From the NCBI GenBank assembly GCA_043381765.1, contig JBHJMP010001110.1, forward strand, positions 1-23,725: DNA of 23,725 nt. The letters run 5' to 3'. Of this stretch, positions 1 to 9,739 are shown piece by piece. The position numbers and the translations under genes were made by a program. How positions within the stretch are numbered: position 1 is the first letter of the stretch; the number at the start of each line of letters is the position of its first letter. This DNA comes from Collodictyon triciliatum (Eukaryota > CRuMs). Under the pieces are notes generated by a model. The model had not been told where the DNA came from. It worked only from the letters and a program-made list of their open reading frames with translations, and did no database searches.

Positions 1-19
1 ATTCTCTCGCTCCAATGAT

Positions 20-540
20 TCACCCGAACGAGAAATCAATGTATCCAGGCTTGAGAGCCTCGTGCAATACAGCTTCCTGAACAGCCTGCTGAAACACGCG
101 CGCATTCTTCGCTACTTTGACTGCAAGTGAAGAGATATGTGGGAATGTGTCGTAAGATATCTCCCACAGCATATCCAATCCCTGCTACCCACGCAACCAA
201 TCAACCAGTTGGGACGCCCACTCAGTCAGTCGATCAATAGATCAAAAACTACCTGACACAGGGCTAATCTGCCCAAACTCTTCATCAGAGACGACTTTCA
301 ATTGATAATATCTAAAAACGTAATCATTTCGCTTCGCGTCGGCCTGCCAGATGCTGCATCATACCCAGTATTATGAACGACCCTTCCAACCCTATCCAAA
401 AAATATGAAGTGTGTCTCACGAAGCCACAAAAGTTACCCAGGTTCCCAAAATCTCTTGAATTTGGGAATACCCAGCTAATTCTAGCATAATTATAATGCG
501 AAGTTTTGCTGCCAAGCGACGCACAATTCTTCGCTTTCAT
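20..540 (-). CDS. small three-exon protein, unknown function
   Basis: I do not recognise this gene. Reading the minus strand, exons 540-421, 343-253 and 120-20 join in phase (0/0, then 1/1) to give 103 residues ending in TGA. Donors are GTGAGA and GTAGTT. The second acceptor follows a pyrimidine-rich stretch ending TTGCAG. Coding quality is best in exons 2 and 3, which carry the stretches DYVFRYYQLKVV and VFQQAVQEAVLHEALKPGY and end in FSFG; the C-terminal part looks like an amphipathic helix. There is no signal peptide or clear membrane segment. Exon 1 is the least certain part, since the first acceptor could instead lie near 351. The gene is divergent from the hydrolase at 772, with about 230 bases between the two start codons. 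Confidence 0.45.
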
Positions 541-771
541 TTCAAAGGAAGGATATCACAACTACGCATATCAACACGGCGGACAGGAGCGTATTCACGT
601 CACAAGAAGCCATCATCATATCCAAAGCCAAAAAAAGGGGCACGGAGCCTAGCCAAGCCAAGTCAAGTCGGGTCGAGTCGAGTTAAGCCGCCCCGCACGA
701 CAGACTTGAGAGGGCGACTGGCCCGTCATCTTTGCCAGAGCAACACTAACACACCAGAGCAGCAGGCAACA
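541..771. promoter_or_regulatory. shared divergent promoter region with pentamer run
   Basis: This is the space between the start codons of the minus-strand gene (540) and the plus-strand hydrolase (772). At about 652-690 it holds a run of near-identical 5-base units of the AAGCC/AAGTC/GAGTC type, eight or so in succession. The hydrolase ATG at 772 is preceded by CAACA, a good eukaryotic start context with A at -3. The reading frame stays open upstream to 496, but that stretch is Arg/Lys/Ser-rich low complexity and does not resemble the family, so the ATG at 772 is preferred. Confidence 0.4.
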
Positions 772-1362
772 ATGTCACTTCTGGAAGCCATCAGCGCAAC
801 CCTGCCCGTGGGCCGACTGGACGACTCAGTGGTCGTGGTCATCGACGCGCAGAAGGAGTACACGGAGGGCGCCATCCCGCTGCACAAGGTGGCGGAGGCC
901 AACGGGCAGATAGCTGCGCTGCTGGGCCGCGCGCGGGCGCACAAGACGCCGGTCATCCTCGTGCATCACCACATTGGCCCGGGCGCGCCCATCTTCGACT
1001 CCGCGGGCGCCCTTGTGCAGCCCATCCCCGGCCTGGAGCCAGCGGCGGGCGAGACGGTCATTGTCAAGAACACCATCACCCCGTTTGCGCACCCCGGCTT
1101 TGTGGCGGCGCTCGACGCGACGGGCCGCCGGTCCATCATCTTCGCCGGGCACATGACGCACCGCACCATCCAGGCGTCTGTCACTCGGGCGTCCGATGCC
1201 GGGTTTGCGTGCACCGTCGTGGCCGCCGCCTGCGCCACGCGCTCGCTCAGGGACCCCGTGACCGGCGAGGTTATCCCCGCAGAGGTTGTCCAGAGCGCGT
1301 CCCTGGCCCACATGAGCGACGTCATCGCCCGCATCGTCGCCTCCGTGGATGATCTCCAGTGA
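772..1362 (+). CDS. isochorismatase-like cysteine-hydrolase family protein, catalytic Cys replaced
   Basis: Intronless, 196 residues, the usual length for single-domain isochorismatase-like hydrolases. These have a Rossmann-like fold and typically cleave amides or vinyl ethers with an Asp-Lys-Cys triad. Visible family features are the strand-Asp motif VVVVIDAQKEY (Asp25), a Lys in TVIVKNTITPF (Lys99), the block FAGHMTHRTIQASVTRASDAGF (126-143 region) and the VVAAACATRSL element after it. In typical members the position after T-H-x is the nucleophilic Cys; here it is Thr132 (codon 1165-1167). True isochorismatases of siderophore pathways also lack this Cys, so loss of all activity cannot be assumed. 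The gene is far richer in G+C than every other gene in the window and prefers GCG, GCC, CGC and GTC codons, which suggests transfer from a high-GC genome. Substrate unknown. Confidence 0.85.
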   Translation: MSLLEAISATLPVGRLDDSVVVVIDAQKEYTEGAIPLHKVAEANGQIAALLGRARAHKTPVILVHHHIGPGAPIFDSAGALVQPIPGLEPAAGETVIVKNTITPFAHPGFVAALDATGRRSIIFAGHMTHRTIQASVTRASDAGFACTVVAAACATRSLRDPVTGEVIPAEVVQSASLAHMSDVIARIVASVDDLQ

Positions 1363-2624
1363 TGCTGCCTGCTGGGCCGCAGACTCTGCCGGTCGGTGCA
1401 TAAAGCGGCTGGTGGACGCCTGAATCGTGGGGTTGGATGGTTCTGTGTCTCCTCCTCCTCCTCCTCCTCTTTTGTTCCATTCAAGGGACAGGAGGATAAA
1501 GAGAGGGCGGTGTTGTCGATGAGATGGTGCGTGATACTCCGGATGCAGGGAGGTTTGATAGGCACTTGGTTGGTGTCTGATTGATACCCGGTTGAGACCT
1601 GAATGGTCAAAGTAGATAACGAGACGGGTGCAAATACGCATTGTTTTAGGCCTGCTGCTGGTGGGATGCTTATGGTTCTCCTTCATCTCTCCGATTCTGT
1701 GGAGGAGGCAACGCACAAGGAATCACAAAAAAAAAAAAAAAAAACGCTGTTGGATGTGCGCCCTATCTGGCATTACACTAACTATGAAGTTGCTTGACTT
1801 GTGCCCTTGATATAGCGAATCAGAGCGGAAGACATAGCGCCGGCTGAAAACAGAAATAGACTATTTTTATATTTTTTTTTTTTTTGGAAACTTGCTTGGA
1901 ATCGAATCAGAATTTCATTGGAAGGGATTTGTGGAGAACTGATTGATATTTTCCAGAGGGGCAGTGGGCCATTATATGATTTCCACGGAATTTCTTGAGA
2001 AATCACAAGAATGGCTTGCCAGGCGAATACTAGCGGCGTGGGTGAATTGCAAGAAAGGTAACACAGCGCTCCTGCTTGAGAAATGTGTGGTGTGTTTGTG
2101 TGCTTGAATTGTCCTCGATTTCATCACGATAATAATAACAATTCTTCATTATTACCTTTTTTTTTTAATTTGGTTGTTGGATTGACACATTCGTGGCAGT
2201 TTATATGGCAGATACCTCCGGAATACTGAATATTACATGCTTGACTGAGGCACGATAAAATCATGGAAGGGCTTTGGATTCGTGGAGAATCTGGTTAGTT
2301 GAAAACAAGGCGATGATGGTGTTATTGGAAATTATGCAGCAGATAGGATATCTTTCCCTCATATGAGCGATCAATTGCTTGGGTTGGCTAGTCCGTGTAA
2401 GCAATAGGATTGGGACATGATGTAGCTGGATTCCTAGTCTCATGACTTCTTTCTTCTCCTTTGTCTTTATTTTAAGAGTATCTATGGTAGATGATATTGC
2501 AATCTAGCTTGGGTGTACATCAACACAGATGGATGAGTGAAAATGATTCCAACCTCGTACATGTCGTTTATTTGTTCCTCACCAAAGCCTTCAATCTAGA
2601 ATCAGAAACAGTTTTTCCTAACAC
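1363..2624. other. intergenic, no gene seen
   Basis: AT-rich apart from the first 200 bases. It holds a (CTC)n tract near 1450-1471, a poly-A run of about 18 ending at 1744, and T-runs near 1870-1885 and 2157-2166. Open frames on both strands are short and of poor coding quality. No RNA gene was recognised. Confidence 0.6.
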
Positions 2625-3164
2625 ATGAAAAAGATGGACTCCCCCGTCTCAGACACCAACCCCATGGGAGCTACTTGCACCAAAGAGGCGCTCTTATCTA
2701 CAAACATATGCGTGATGAATGACTTACGCAAGACTCCCAAAGCTCCAAAGATTGCGCCACTCCCACCCCCCAAAAAACTCAAAGATGATGTTTCCTTCCT
2801 TCGCTCGTTGTCGGCGACGCAGGGCACATCATCCCGACACTTTGATTGGAGCACTCCAACCGTTGCTCCTCTTAGCGCTAATGACATCATCTTAAACAGC
2901 GATACTGATTGCGACGAGAATGACGGGCCGGCTGGTGATGATACACAGCTGGACGAATGGGATGAAGAGCTCATCTCCTCCATCTTTCACTACGCATCAA
3001 CAAATCCCTTGGGTCAGACAGAAACCAATGTTATTCCCCTGCGAGATACTGTATCAGCAGAGTCACTCGGACATTTTGTCTGCACTACCCCCGCATTCTT
3101 CATCAATTCACCCCCACAGCATCCCCGTCCCGATTTTTGTGATTCTCTAATACATCATAAATGA
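2625..3164 (+). CDS. hypothetical acidic, mostly disordered protein
   Basis: An unspliced frame of 179 residues, not recognised. It starts MKKMDSPVSDTNPMGA, carries a Pro/Lys-rich stretch KTPKAPKIAPLPPPKKLKDD near residues 36-55, and has an acidic centre near residues 92-117 (SDTDCDEND then LDEWDEELISSIF). The latter has the look of a short amphipathic binding motif embedded in disorder. There are no membrane segments, no signal peptide and no catalytic motifs. Base composition is more balanced than the AT-rich flanks, which favours a real exon. An alternative ATG lies three codons in. It could be one exon of a longer gene or a spurious frame; the opposite strand is also open for about 120 codons but is lower quality. 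Confidence 0.4.
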   Translation: MKKMDSPVSDTNPMGATCTKEALLSTNICVMNDLRKTPKAPKIAPLPPPKKLKDDVSFLRSLSATQGTSSRHFDWSTPTVAPLSANDIILNSDTDCDENDGPAGDDTQLDEWDEELISSIFHYASTNPLGQTETNVIPLRDTVSAESLGHFVCTTPAFFINSPPQHPRPDFCDSLIHHK

Positions 3165-3944
3165 TGTCTCAGTAAGACATGCGACGGTATCTAGCCGTGA
3201 AATGTGGCAATATTCTTCAGTTCTTATTCACTCTCGAAATAATACTTCCATCACCACCATCATCAAGTCTGATTCTATGCTTCTCAAAATTCAGAGTCAT
3301 AAAGTCAAGACATATGCAACGCATATTTGAATGCATCATAATATTCATCACTGGTCATTGGAAAGAATTCATTATTTTTTTTCTCATGTGAGTTTCAAGT
3401 CTCCTCCGCACTATTGTTTCTTTGGATAACAAATATATGGAATGCTCAGATTATTCTTGGCAGATTAATGATAAAATGCTTTTCGTGCTGTGAATCAGTT
3501 ATCGCTTTAAGAGGTCTCTTTGATGTTAGGGCGGTTGGGTGCAATGGGTATTTGTTTCACAGGATTAGGAAGCGAGTCTGTCAACTTGCAACATATAAAG
3601 GGAAGACTAACATGAAAGAACAAAGATACTTTGTGTGATGGGGAAAGGAATGTAGTTTCACCATCATCAGGTATAGAAGGTTTACTATCTTCCTATACGT
3701 TCAATAGAATCATTATTGCTCTGCATTCTACCGTATTGTTGCGTCACGAGCACGCAGCTACCTGGGATACATAATCCGCCCTTTCTGAACGCAATTCCCC
3801 TTCAGACAGTGTTTATTGATAATCAATTTTTCCTTTGACGAACCGGGAGTGCCCCACAAAGATAAAAGGAGAGAGGGGAATGGTGCCGAGCCTTTGAAGT
3901 GCAGCATAGCCATTATGGCAGGTGCGGATTGACGGCTTGAGCAT
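3165..3944. other. intergenic, no gene seen
   Basis: AT-rich sequence between two convergent genes. Short open frames occur on both strands but show no consistent coding quality or splice structure. No repeat or RNA gene was recognised. Confidence 0.55.
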
Positions 3945-4271
3945 TTACTTCTTTTGAAGCTTCTTGAATGCATTCACAGCCTTCTTCACGGCAACAACCT
4001 GTCCGACTGTGTTTTGAAGTTGATGCTGCAGATCGATGGAGCGCATTTCACCGTGGACAGCGTGGACAGCCTGTTCCAAGAGAGCAGCGGCAGCTTTGAC
4101 CTGTACATGAGACCAGGAGAGAAGGAAAATAATTGTCAAAGCGCGAGAGCAAAATCTACACAGCCAAAAACAGATACGTTTGTATAGGTTTGTAATCACA
4201 CATATAAGATTACAAAATACCTGACTGTCGTGGGCAGGGTCATCATCAGATCCTGCAGCCTTAACACTCAT
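3945..4271 (-). CDS. 68-residue helical protein, two exons
   Basis: Minus-strand exons 4271-4221 and 4100-3945 join in phase 0 across a 120-nt intron (donor GTATTT, acceptor TGTACAG) and end with TAA. The N-terminus is MSVKAAGSDDDPAHDSQ. The second exon is strongly helical with heptad-like spacing (AAALLEQAVHAVHGEM, then VGQVVAVKKAVNAFKKLQKK at the C-terminus). Function is unknown. It lies just 3' of the larger minus-strand gene and has a similar helical character. It may therefore be the last exon or exons of that gene rather than a separate one: a GTGAGT donor at 4689 is in phase 0 and could join straight to the exon starting at 4100. Confidence 0.5.
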   Translation of the reverse strand: MSVKAAGSDDDPAHDSQVFCNLICVITNLYKRICFWLCRFCSRALTIIFLLSWSHVQVKAAAALLEQAVHAVHGEMRSIDLQHQLQNTVGQVVAVKKAVNAFKKLQKK

Positions 4272-4608
4272 AATGATTTTCAGTTGAAGTGCTCTGGTAG
4301 GAAATTCAGTTATTTATTGAGTTAATAATTATTTTATCATTTTCCTAATGATAAAACGAAATTATAAGGTCATTTGGAAATATGGTGTTGGGGTGAGCAT
4401 CGTAGCAAAAGCATAAAATGATAAACAAGCAACAAAATAAAAATAAAAATAAAGGATTGTAATGGTGATATGCTTTAATAAGTACATAGAAAGAGGATAG
4501 AGGGGGATGAGAAAGTTATAAAAGAATTAGTCTCATAGCCGCTCCTTTCTCTTGTAGATTCATTATCTTGATAAGTAAAGCATGCAAAACAAAACAAACA
4601 AAACAAAA

Positions 4609-5414
4609 TCATAGGAAAGCATGCCTGTCTTGGATGAGCTTGGATTGGGCAACAACTTGTTTACGTGTTTTTTCGTCCTTGATACTCACAGACATTTCAG
4701 TCATCTTGCGGGATAGTGTTTGCATTTCCTTGCTCATTTCCTATATTACAATGCGTGTTTAGTGCAAGCATTTTAACTATATTAGGGATGTAACTAATTC
4801 ATTGGTACATTTTGGTGACGCTAAAACAAACTATAATACTTTAGTTTTCTCCACACGAGCAGCAGGGGGCAGTGGCTCCTCAGATTTGATTACACTCTGG
4901 ACGACGTCGGTGAGGACATTCACACGATGGAAAATAACGGCTGTGATGGTAAGGTAAAGGTAAAGGTAGAGGTAGAGACATAGAGAGACAGAGAGACAGA
5001 GAGACAGAGAGACAGAGAGACAGAGAGACAGAGAGACAGAGAGACAGAGAGACAGAGAGACAGAGAGACAGAGAGACAGAGAGNNNNNNNNNNNNNNNNN
5101 NNNNNNNNNNNNNNNNNNNNNNNNNNNNNNNNNNNNNNNNNNNNNNNNNNNNNNNNNNNNNNNNNNNNNNNNNNNNNNNNNNNNNNNNNNNNNNNNNNNN
5201 NNNNNNNNNNNNNNNNNNNNNNNNNNNNNNNNNNNNNNNNNNNNNNNNNNNNNNNNNNNNNNNNNNNNNNNNNNNNNNNNNNNNNNNNNNNNNNNNNNNN
5301 NNNNNNNNNNNNNNNNNNNNNNNNNNNNNNNNNNNNNNNNNNNNNNNNNNNNNNNNNNNNNNNNNNNNNNNNNNNNNNNNNNNNNNNNNNNNNNNNNNNN
5401 NNNNNNNNNNNNNA

Positions 5415-5498
<84 letters not shown>

Positions 5499-8400
5499 AA
5501 AAGAGAGAGAGATAGATAGAGAGATAGAATTAGAAAGTAATGATGTTTTTTAGATTAGTTTCTGCCCACAGCGTAGAAGGGAGTTAAATGTAAAGTAAAT
5601 TAGCCAGCCAAATTTAAACAAGGAAGTTGAACTACATTCACTTCTATAAATACACATATAGGGCACCCGGGGTAGGAGCGGCCTGGGCAAAAGCGACCGA
5701 ATTTGTCGCAGCAGGAGGCGGCGGAGTTCGAGCCAAATCAAGTGTTTGGACAGGCTTTTCCTCGATGATTGGCGCAGGGGTTTCTAGCATTAGAGCATTG
5801 TTAGCACGCCTTGATAAGATTATTCTTACATTCAAATGGAGTTGAAAGGCCCCATGGGACTGTATATAAGACCAGTACAAAATAAAACCATATAAAAATG
5901 AAAACTCCCAGAATCGTGTGAACGACATCTTTGATTCATATGCAGTAAGAAAGAGCAACCTGGCTGTGCATTTTCCTTCTTTTCAGCAGGGGCAGCCGTG
6001 GTGGATGGGGAGGTGGGCGAAGAGGTAACAGATGCAACAGAGGTGACCTTAGCTGCAGCTGCAGGTGCAGGAGTAGTAGTAGTAGTAGTAGCAGCAGCCG
6101 CAGCAACAACTGGGGCAACTGGGGAAGCAGACACCGAAACGGAGGAGGGAGTAGGGGCAACTGGGGAAGCCGACGGGGCAACGACCGAGGAAGAAGTAGA
6201 CACTGCTCGAACCTTTGTGGCAACAGAAGAGGATGCCGACCGGACAATTCTCTGCTCGACACTTTCGTTAGAGAGAGGTGGACTGATCACAGATATCTTC
6301 AAATTTGTAATATCCGGGATAGAGACTGTTTTTGGGGCGACTGGCTCTAAGGTTCACAACGCAAAAAAAGGAGTAAAAAATACAAAAAAATATTAAATTA
6401 AGATAAAAATAAAAAAATAATCGAAATTAATCTCCCATTACTAACTAAGGGTAACATCAAGTATGAAACAGATTTGTAATCCAGAGGTGAATGTATAAAA
6501 ATAAATAGTCTACAATTTTTTTTGGATGAGTCGAACTTGTATCGAAACAATTTTCTTACCAGCCGCAGGGGTTGCAGGTGGTGCCGAGATGACGACTTCT
6601 CCATTTTTTTCTTCGACAACAACCTTTCGCATTAAAGGTAGTTATAGTCAGACACAACCATTAAAGTAGAGCATATATATGCACAATAGCGTATTATGGA
6701 TTTTACTGATAAAATGGATTAATAAAAATGTACCAAGCCTTTGTGAGTTAAATCTTCAACAACTGTGTCTGCATGAGATTTAACAGCTTGCAGGGCCTCG
6801 GAAAGTTCTTGATTCGCGCGATATATTTCTGTCTGAGATGTTCAATTTACTATCAGCGTTTCATTAAGGGAATATTTGTAAAAATTGGTATTTTAACGAT
6901 AATTTATTGGTGGTAAAATTAGAAAAAAGTAATCAATTGGTCACTTTTTGGACTGATGTAGCCAGAGTTTTCACACACATGGTGAGGGCAACTTGCTTCG
7001 ACTGGAATGAAGATAGTCAAAGTCAAAGTCAGGTGCAAAAGACTTTGCCTCTTTAATTCGATTCAAAGGAGGGTGAAGTGTTATGTGTATATTCGAATGG
7101 CTTTGTGACAGTATTTTCAAAAGCGCATAAGCGAATCAGAACGCTATGTTATGAAAATACCGGGTTAGAGGGGTCATGTTTCACTTCCAGGCTAGCATGT
7201 TCGGTTTTTCCAATCACAGTAACCAATTCGGCACGTTGGGTCGGAAGCTTCACGTCTTCAGCGACACTCTAAGATATTATGATGATAAGGATAAGTTAGA
7301 TGCAATTACGAGAACAATAATCCGATTATATAATCCTAATAAATAAATGAATAAATAAATAAAAATAGTAACGCTATATAGGACTTCTGACAGAAAAAAA
7401 TCACAAGGATCTTCAATATTAGCTTACTCCGGCAAGTTGGACCAGCTCATCAGCGACAGTGGCAAATTCAACATTAGCCTCCACGATTTTACGAGTGGCG
7501 ATAACTTGACTTGGACTGAGGACTTCAGCGCGTCCATGAGTCGCAACCTCCTCTAATAGCTTTGGTGCAGATTCATGGGCAGCCTGGCTCATGGCAACCT
7601 CGTACGCCTCTCTCTGAGCCTTTTGCTCCACTACATAACGCTCCTCCTCAACGGCACGTTCCTGTTTAAAAAAAACTATTACTTCATGTGGATTATAAAT
7701 AATCTTAATTTGTTTCTTGTTTTTTTTTTTTATCAAATGAGTGAGAAGTTGAGAACGAAAAAAATTGAGAACTATTGCGAAGATCCATGTGATAAAGCAT
7801 ACATCCACACTAAGATGAGCGAGCTCTTGTTTCTTGAAAGACACGTCGACGATGTTGGACAGGGAAAGGATGGTTTCACCGACCTAACATATCACCATGA
7901 TAATGGGATTAGCGCTAAAATAAGGAAAATAATAAATGGGGAGATAGGAACGAGGGGAAGGCAAAATGAGAACCAAGAACAAGGAGGCGAAATAAAGGGT
8001 TTTCATTTAGGCTCGACCTTCTTTGCAGATGCTCTGAAGTTCGCCAAGTGTGTGCGATTGCTCAAATCCGCAGTGTATTCGGTGTATGCGTTGACAAGTT
8101 CACCTGCAGCCATGTTTTGGTTGTTTTTTTTTTATAAAAAAAATAAGGAACTGAAGAGAGTTTAGGCACAAAAAGAAAAGGAGAAATTTGCTCTCAAAAA
8201 GCTCTTCTTTTTTTGGCTCACCGATATCATCTGCTATCTTCATCAACAGAGCTGTCAGGTCTTCTTGGACGTCCGCTTGTGAACAGGCGATCGGCAAGAT
8301 GATCGTGTTCGTCAGGATTTGAATCACCTATCAACAGGAGTCGTTGGCAAATGCAGCCAAAGTAGAAGCAAAGCGAGCTAAAGCAGCCAAAGAGGAAACA

Positions 8401-8891
8401 AAGCAAAACAAAAGCAAAGCAGAACATAACAAAACAAAATAGAACAAAAGAACAAAAACACTACAGAACAAAACAGAACAAAACAAAACAAAACAAAACA
8501 AAACAAAGTAGGAATGTTGCATGTTGAGATTAAGAAAGGACCTCTGAGATGTCTTGCGCAGCTTGGACAACGTCGCCGCCAGTCTTTGCGACCACGATAA
8601 GCGCAGAGAGCGCATCCACAGATCGATCAAGGGTTTCTCCAACCTTGTATGATTCAACGGCGTGGTCAACACGGGAGGAATAAAGAAGAAGCAGCATATA
8701 TATACATATACATATACTTATACATATACATATACATATATATGTGTATATATATTTGCAGAGATGGCCTCTGAAGCCACACAATTGCAAGAAATCTTTG
8801 GCAAAGAGAGTTGGACGAGCTTCACATATTGGCGAACCTGCTCGGGTGTTGGCGGTGGCCCGACAACAAAGTCTTCCTCTTCGTTACTCAT
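4609..8891 (-). CDS. multi-exon helical protein with Pro/Ala/Thr/Ser-rich insert, unknown function
   Basis: Proposed exons in transcript order: 8891-8826, 8643-8542, 8327-8222, 8103-8018, 7883-7803, 7661-7428, 7268-7185, 7001-6945, 6832-6734, 6623-6560, 6346-5960, 5783-5667, 4940-4840, 4740-4609. All joins keep frame and give about 571 residues. The start is MSNEEEDFVVGPPPTPEQVR. Residues 23-305 are predicted helices rich in Ala, Val, Glu and Lys (for example VIATRKIVEANVEFATVADE). Residues 306-494 form a low-complexity linker with a Thr run, followed by more helix. No family was recognised; a cytoskeletal or scaffold role would be a guess. Two donors are weak (GTCCTT at 8541, GTCGAG at 8017). 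If the latter is not used, the frame stops at 8003 and gives a separate 124-residue protein. The stop at 4609 is also one of two possible ends. The 12th intron contains the N gap. Confidence 0.55.
4983..5513. repeat. intronic microsatellites flanking an assembly gap
   Basis: The 8-base unit AGAGACAG repeats from about 4983 to 5093, then N from 5094 to 5413 (320 positions), then AAAG repeats from 5414 to about 5500, then AGAG/ATAG units. The whole block lies inside one intron of the minus-strand gene (5666-4941). The repeats are the likely reason the assembly failed here, so the true length is unknown. Confidence 0.9.
8391..8512. repeat. A/C-rich tandem repeat, ACAAA type
   Basis: Degenerate to perfect ACAAA/AACAA units in an intron of the minus-strand helical gene. 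On the sense strand of that gene it reads as T-rich TTTGT units. Confidence 0.85.
8693..8756. repeat. ATATAC-type microsatellite
   Basis: Alternating purine-pyrimidine TATACA/ATATAC units, inside the first intron of the minus-strand helical gene (8825-8644). Confidence 0.85.
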
Positions 8892-9005
8892 GAGCCTCTG
8901 TTTTCTTTTTTGTGTGTAATAGTTACAAAAAGAAATTTGGTAAATTGTCGATCAACTAGGCGTACCAAAACAGAGAAATAGAGATAGGAGAGGAAACAGA
9001 AAGAA

Positions 9006-9345
9006 ATATGGAGAAAAAAAAAGGAAATGAATGAAGGTGTGTTAATTAAAAAGAAAAGGAAAAAAAGGGAAAAAAAGGAAGAAAAAGAAGAAAAAGAAGA
9101 AAAGAAGAAAAAAGAAAAAAGAAAAAGGGGGATTAGAAGAAAAAACAAGAAAAAGAAAAAGAAAAAGAAAAAGAAAAAGAAAAAGAAAAAGAAAAAGAAA
9201 AAGAAAAAGAAAAGGAAAAGAAAAGGAAAAGGAAAAGGAAAAGGAAAAGGAAAAGGAAAAGGAAAGAAAAAGAAAAGATTAAGAAAAAAAAAGGAAACGA
9301 ATGAAGGCGTGGAAAAAGAAATCAGCATATGAAAAAGAAAAAAAA
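9006..9345. repeat. long polypurine tract with GAAAAA then GGAAAA units
   Basis: Nearly pure A/G for about 300 bases. Irregular at first, then regular GAAAAA hexamers from about 9149, then GGAAAA hexamers from about 9207 to 9266. It lies immediately upstream of the minus-strand gene (start 8891), so it is a polypyrimidine tract on that gene's sense strand. Lys/Glu-rich and Phe-rich open frames across it are artefacts of composition. Confidence 0.9.
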
Positions 9346-9739
9346 GAAGCCGTCAAGCTCTCTGATAGACCGATGAATCAATTCTGTCCAGCCCTGTGGC
9401 TTTCGACTGTCTGTCGCCACCACCAGTTTGCCACGGCAGCAAAGTCTTGCGCCCTGACTCAATATCGCGACCGGTTCTCGAGAAATGTTCAGGTGAAAAC
9501 CAAAGACGAAAATATGGCCGAATTTAAGGGCGCCAAGAAAAACTAGGCAAAAAGGTCAATAGAGGCTGTCTATTTTTAGGCACACATGTATGGGAGTTTC
9601 AGTGATTCTTGAATTATATTGGACTTTTTCTTTGTAAGATTGGATCTTTTTGTGGAATATACTGATGCGGACAAGTCACCGCTGTCAAGTCATCTGAGGG
9701 AGCTGCGGGCGGTGCTGGGAAGTGTGGTGGGTACTAGTC
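9346..9739. other. no gene assigned
   Basis: Mixed-composition sequence between the polypurine tract and the decayed reading frame. A plus-strand frame is open to 9546, but I see no recognisable motif or splice structure. It may be the 5' part of the decayed element to the right. Confidence 0.4.

Noticed and set aside
826-1716. Long open frame on the minus strand opposite the hydrolase
   Set aside because: Shadow frame caused by GC-rich codon bias of the plus-strand gene.
4983-5513. Possible CRISPR-like or regulatory array
   Set aside because: Units are 4-8 bases with no spacers; plain microsatellites in a eukaryotic intron.
9027-9332. Lys/Glu-rich frame on plus and Phe-rich frame on minus
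   Set aside because: Products of the GAAAAA/GGAAAA tract; no splice sites or start context.
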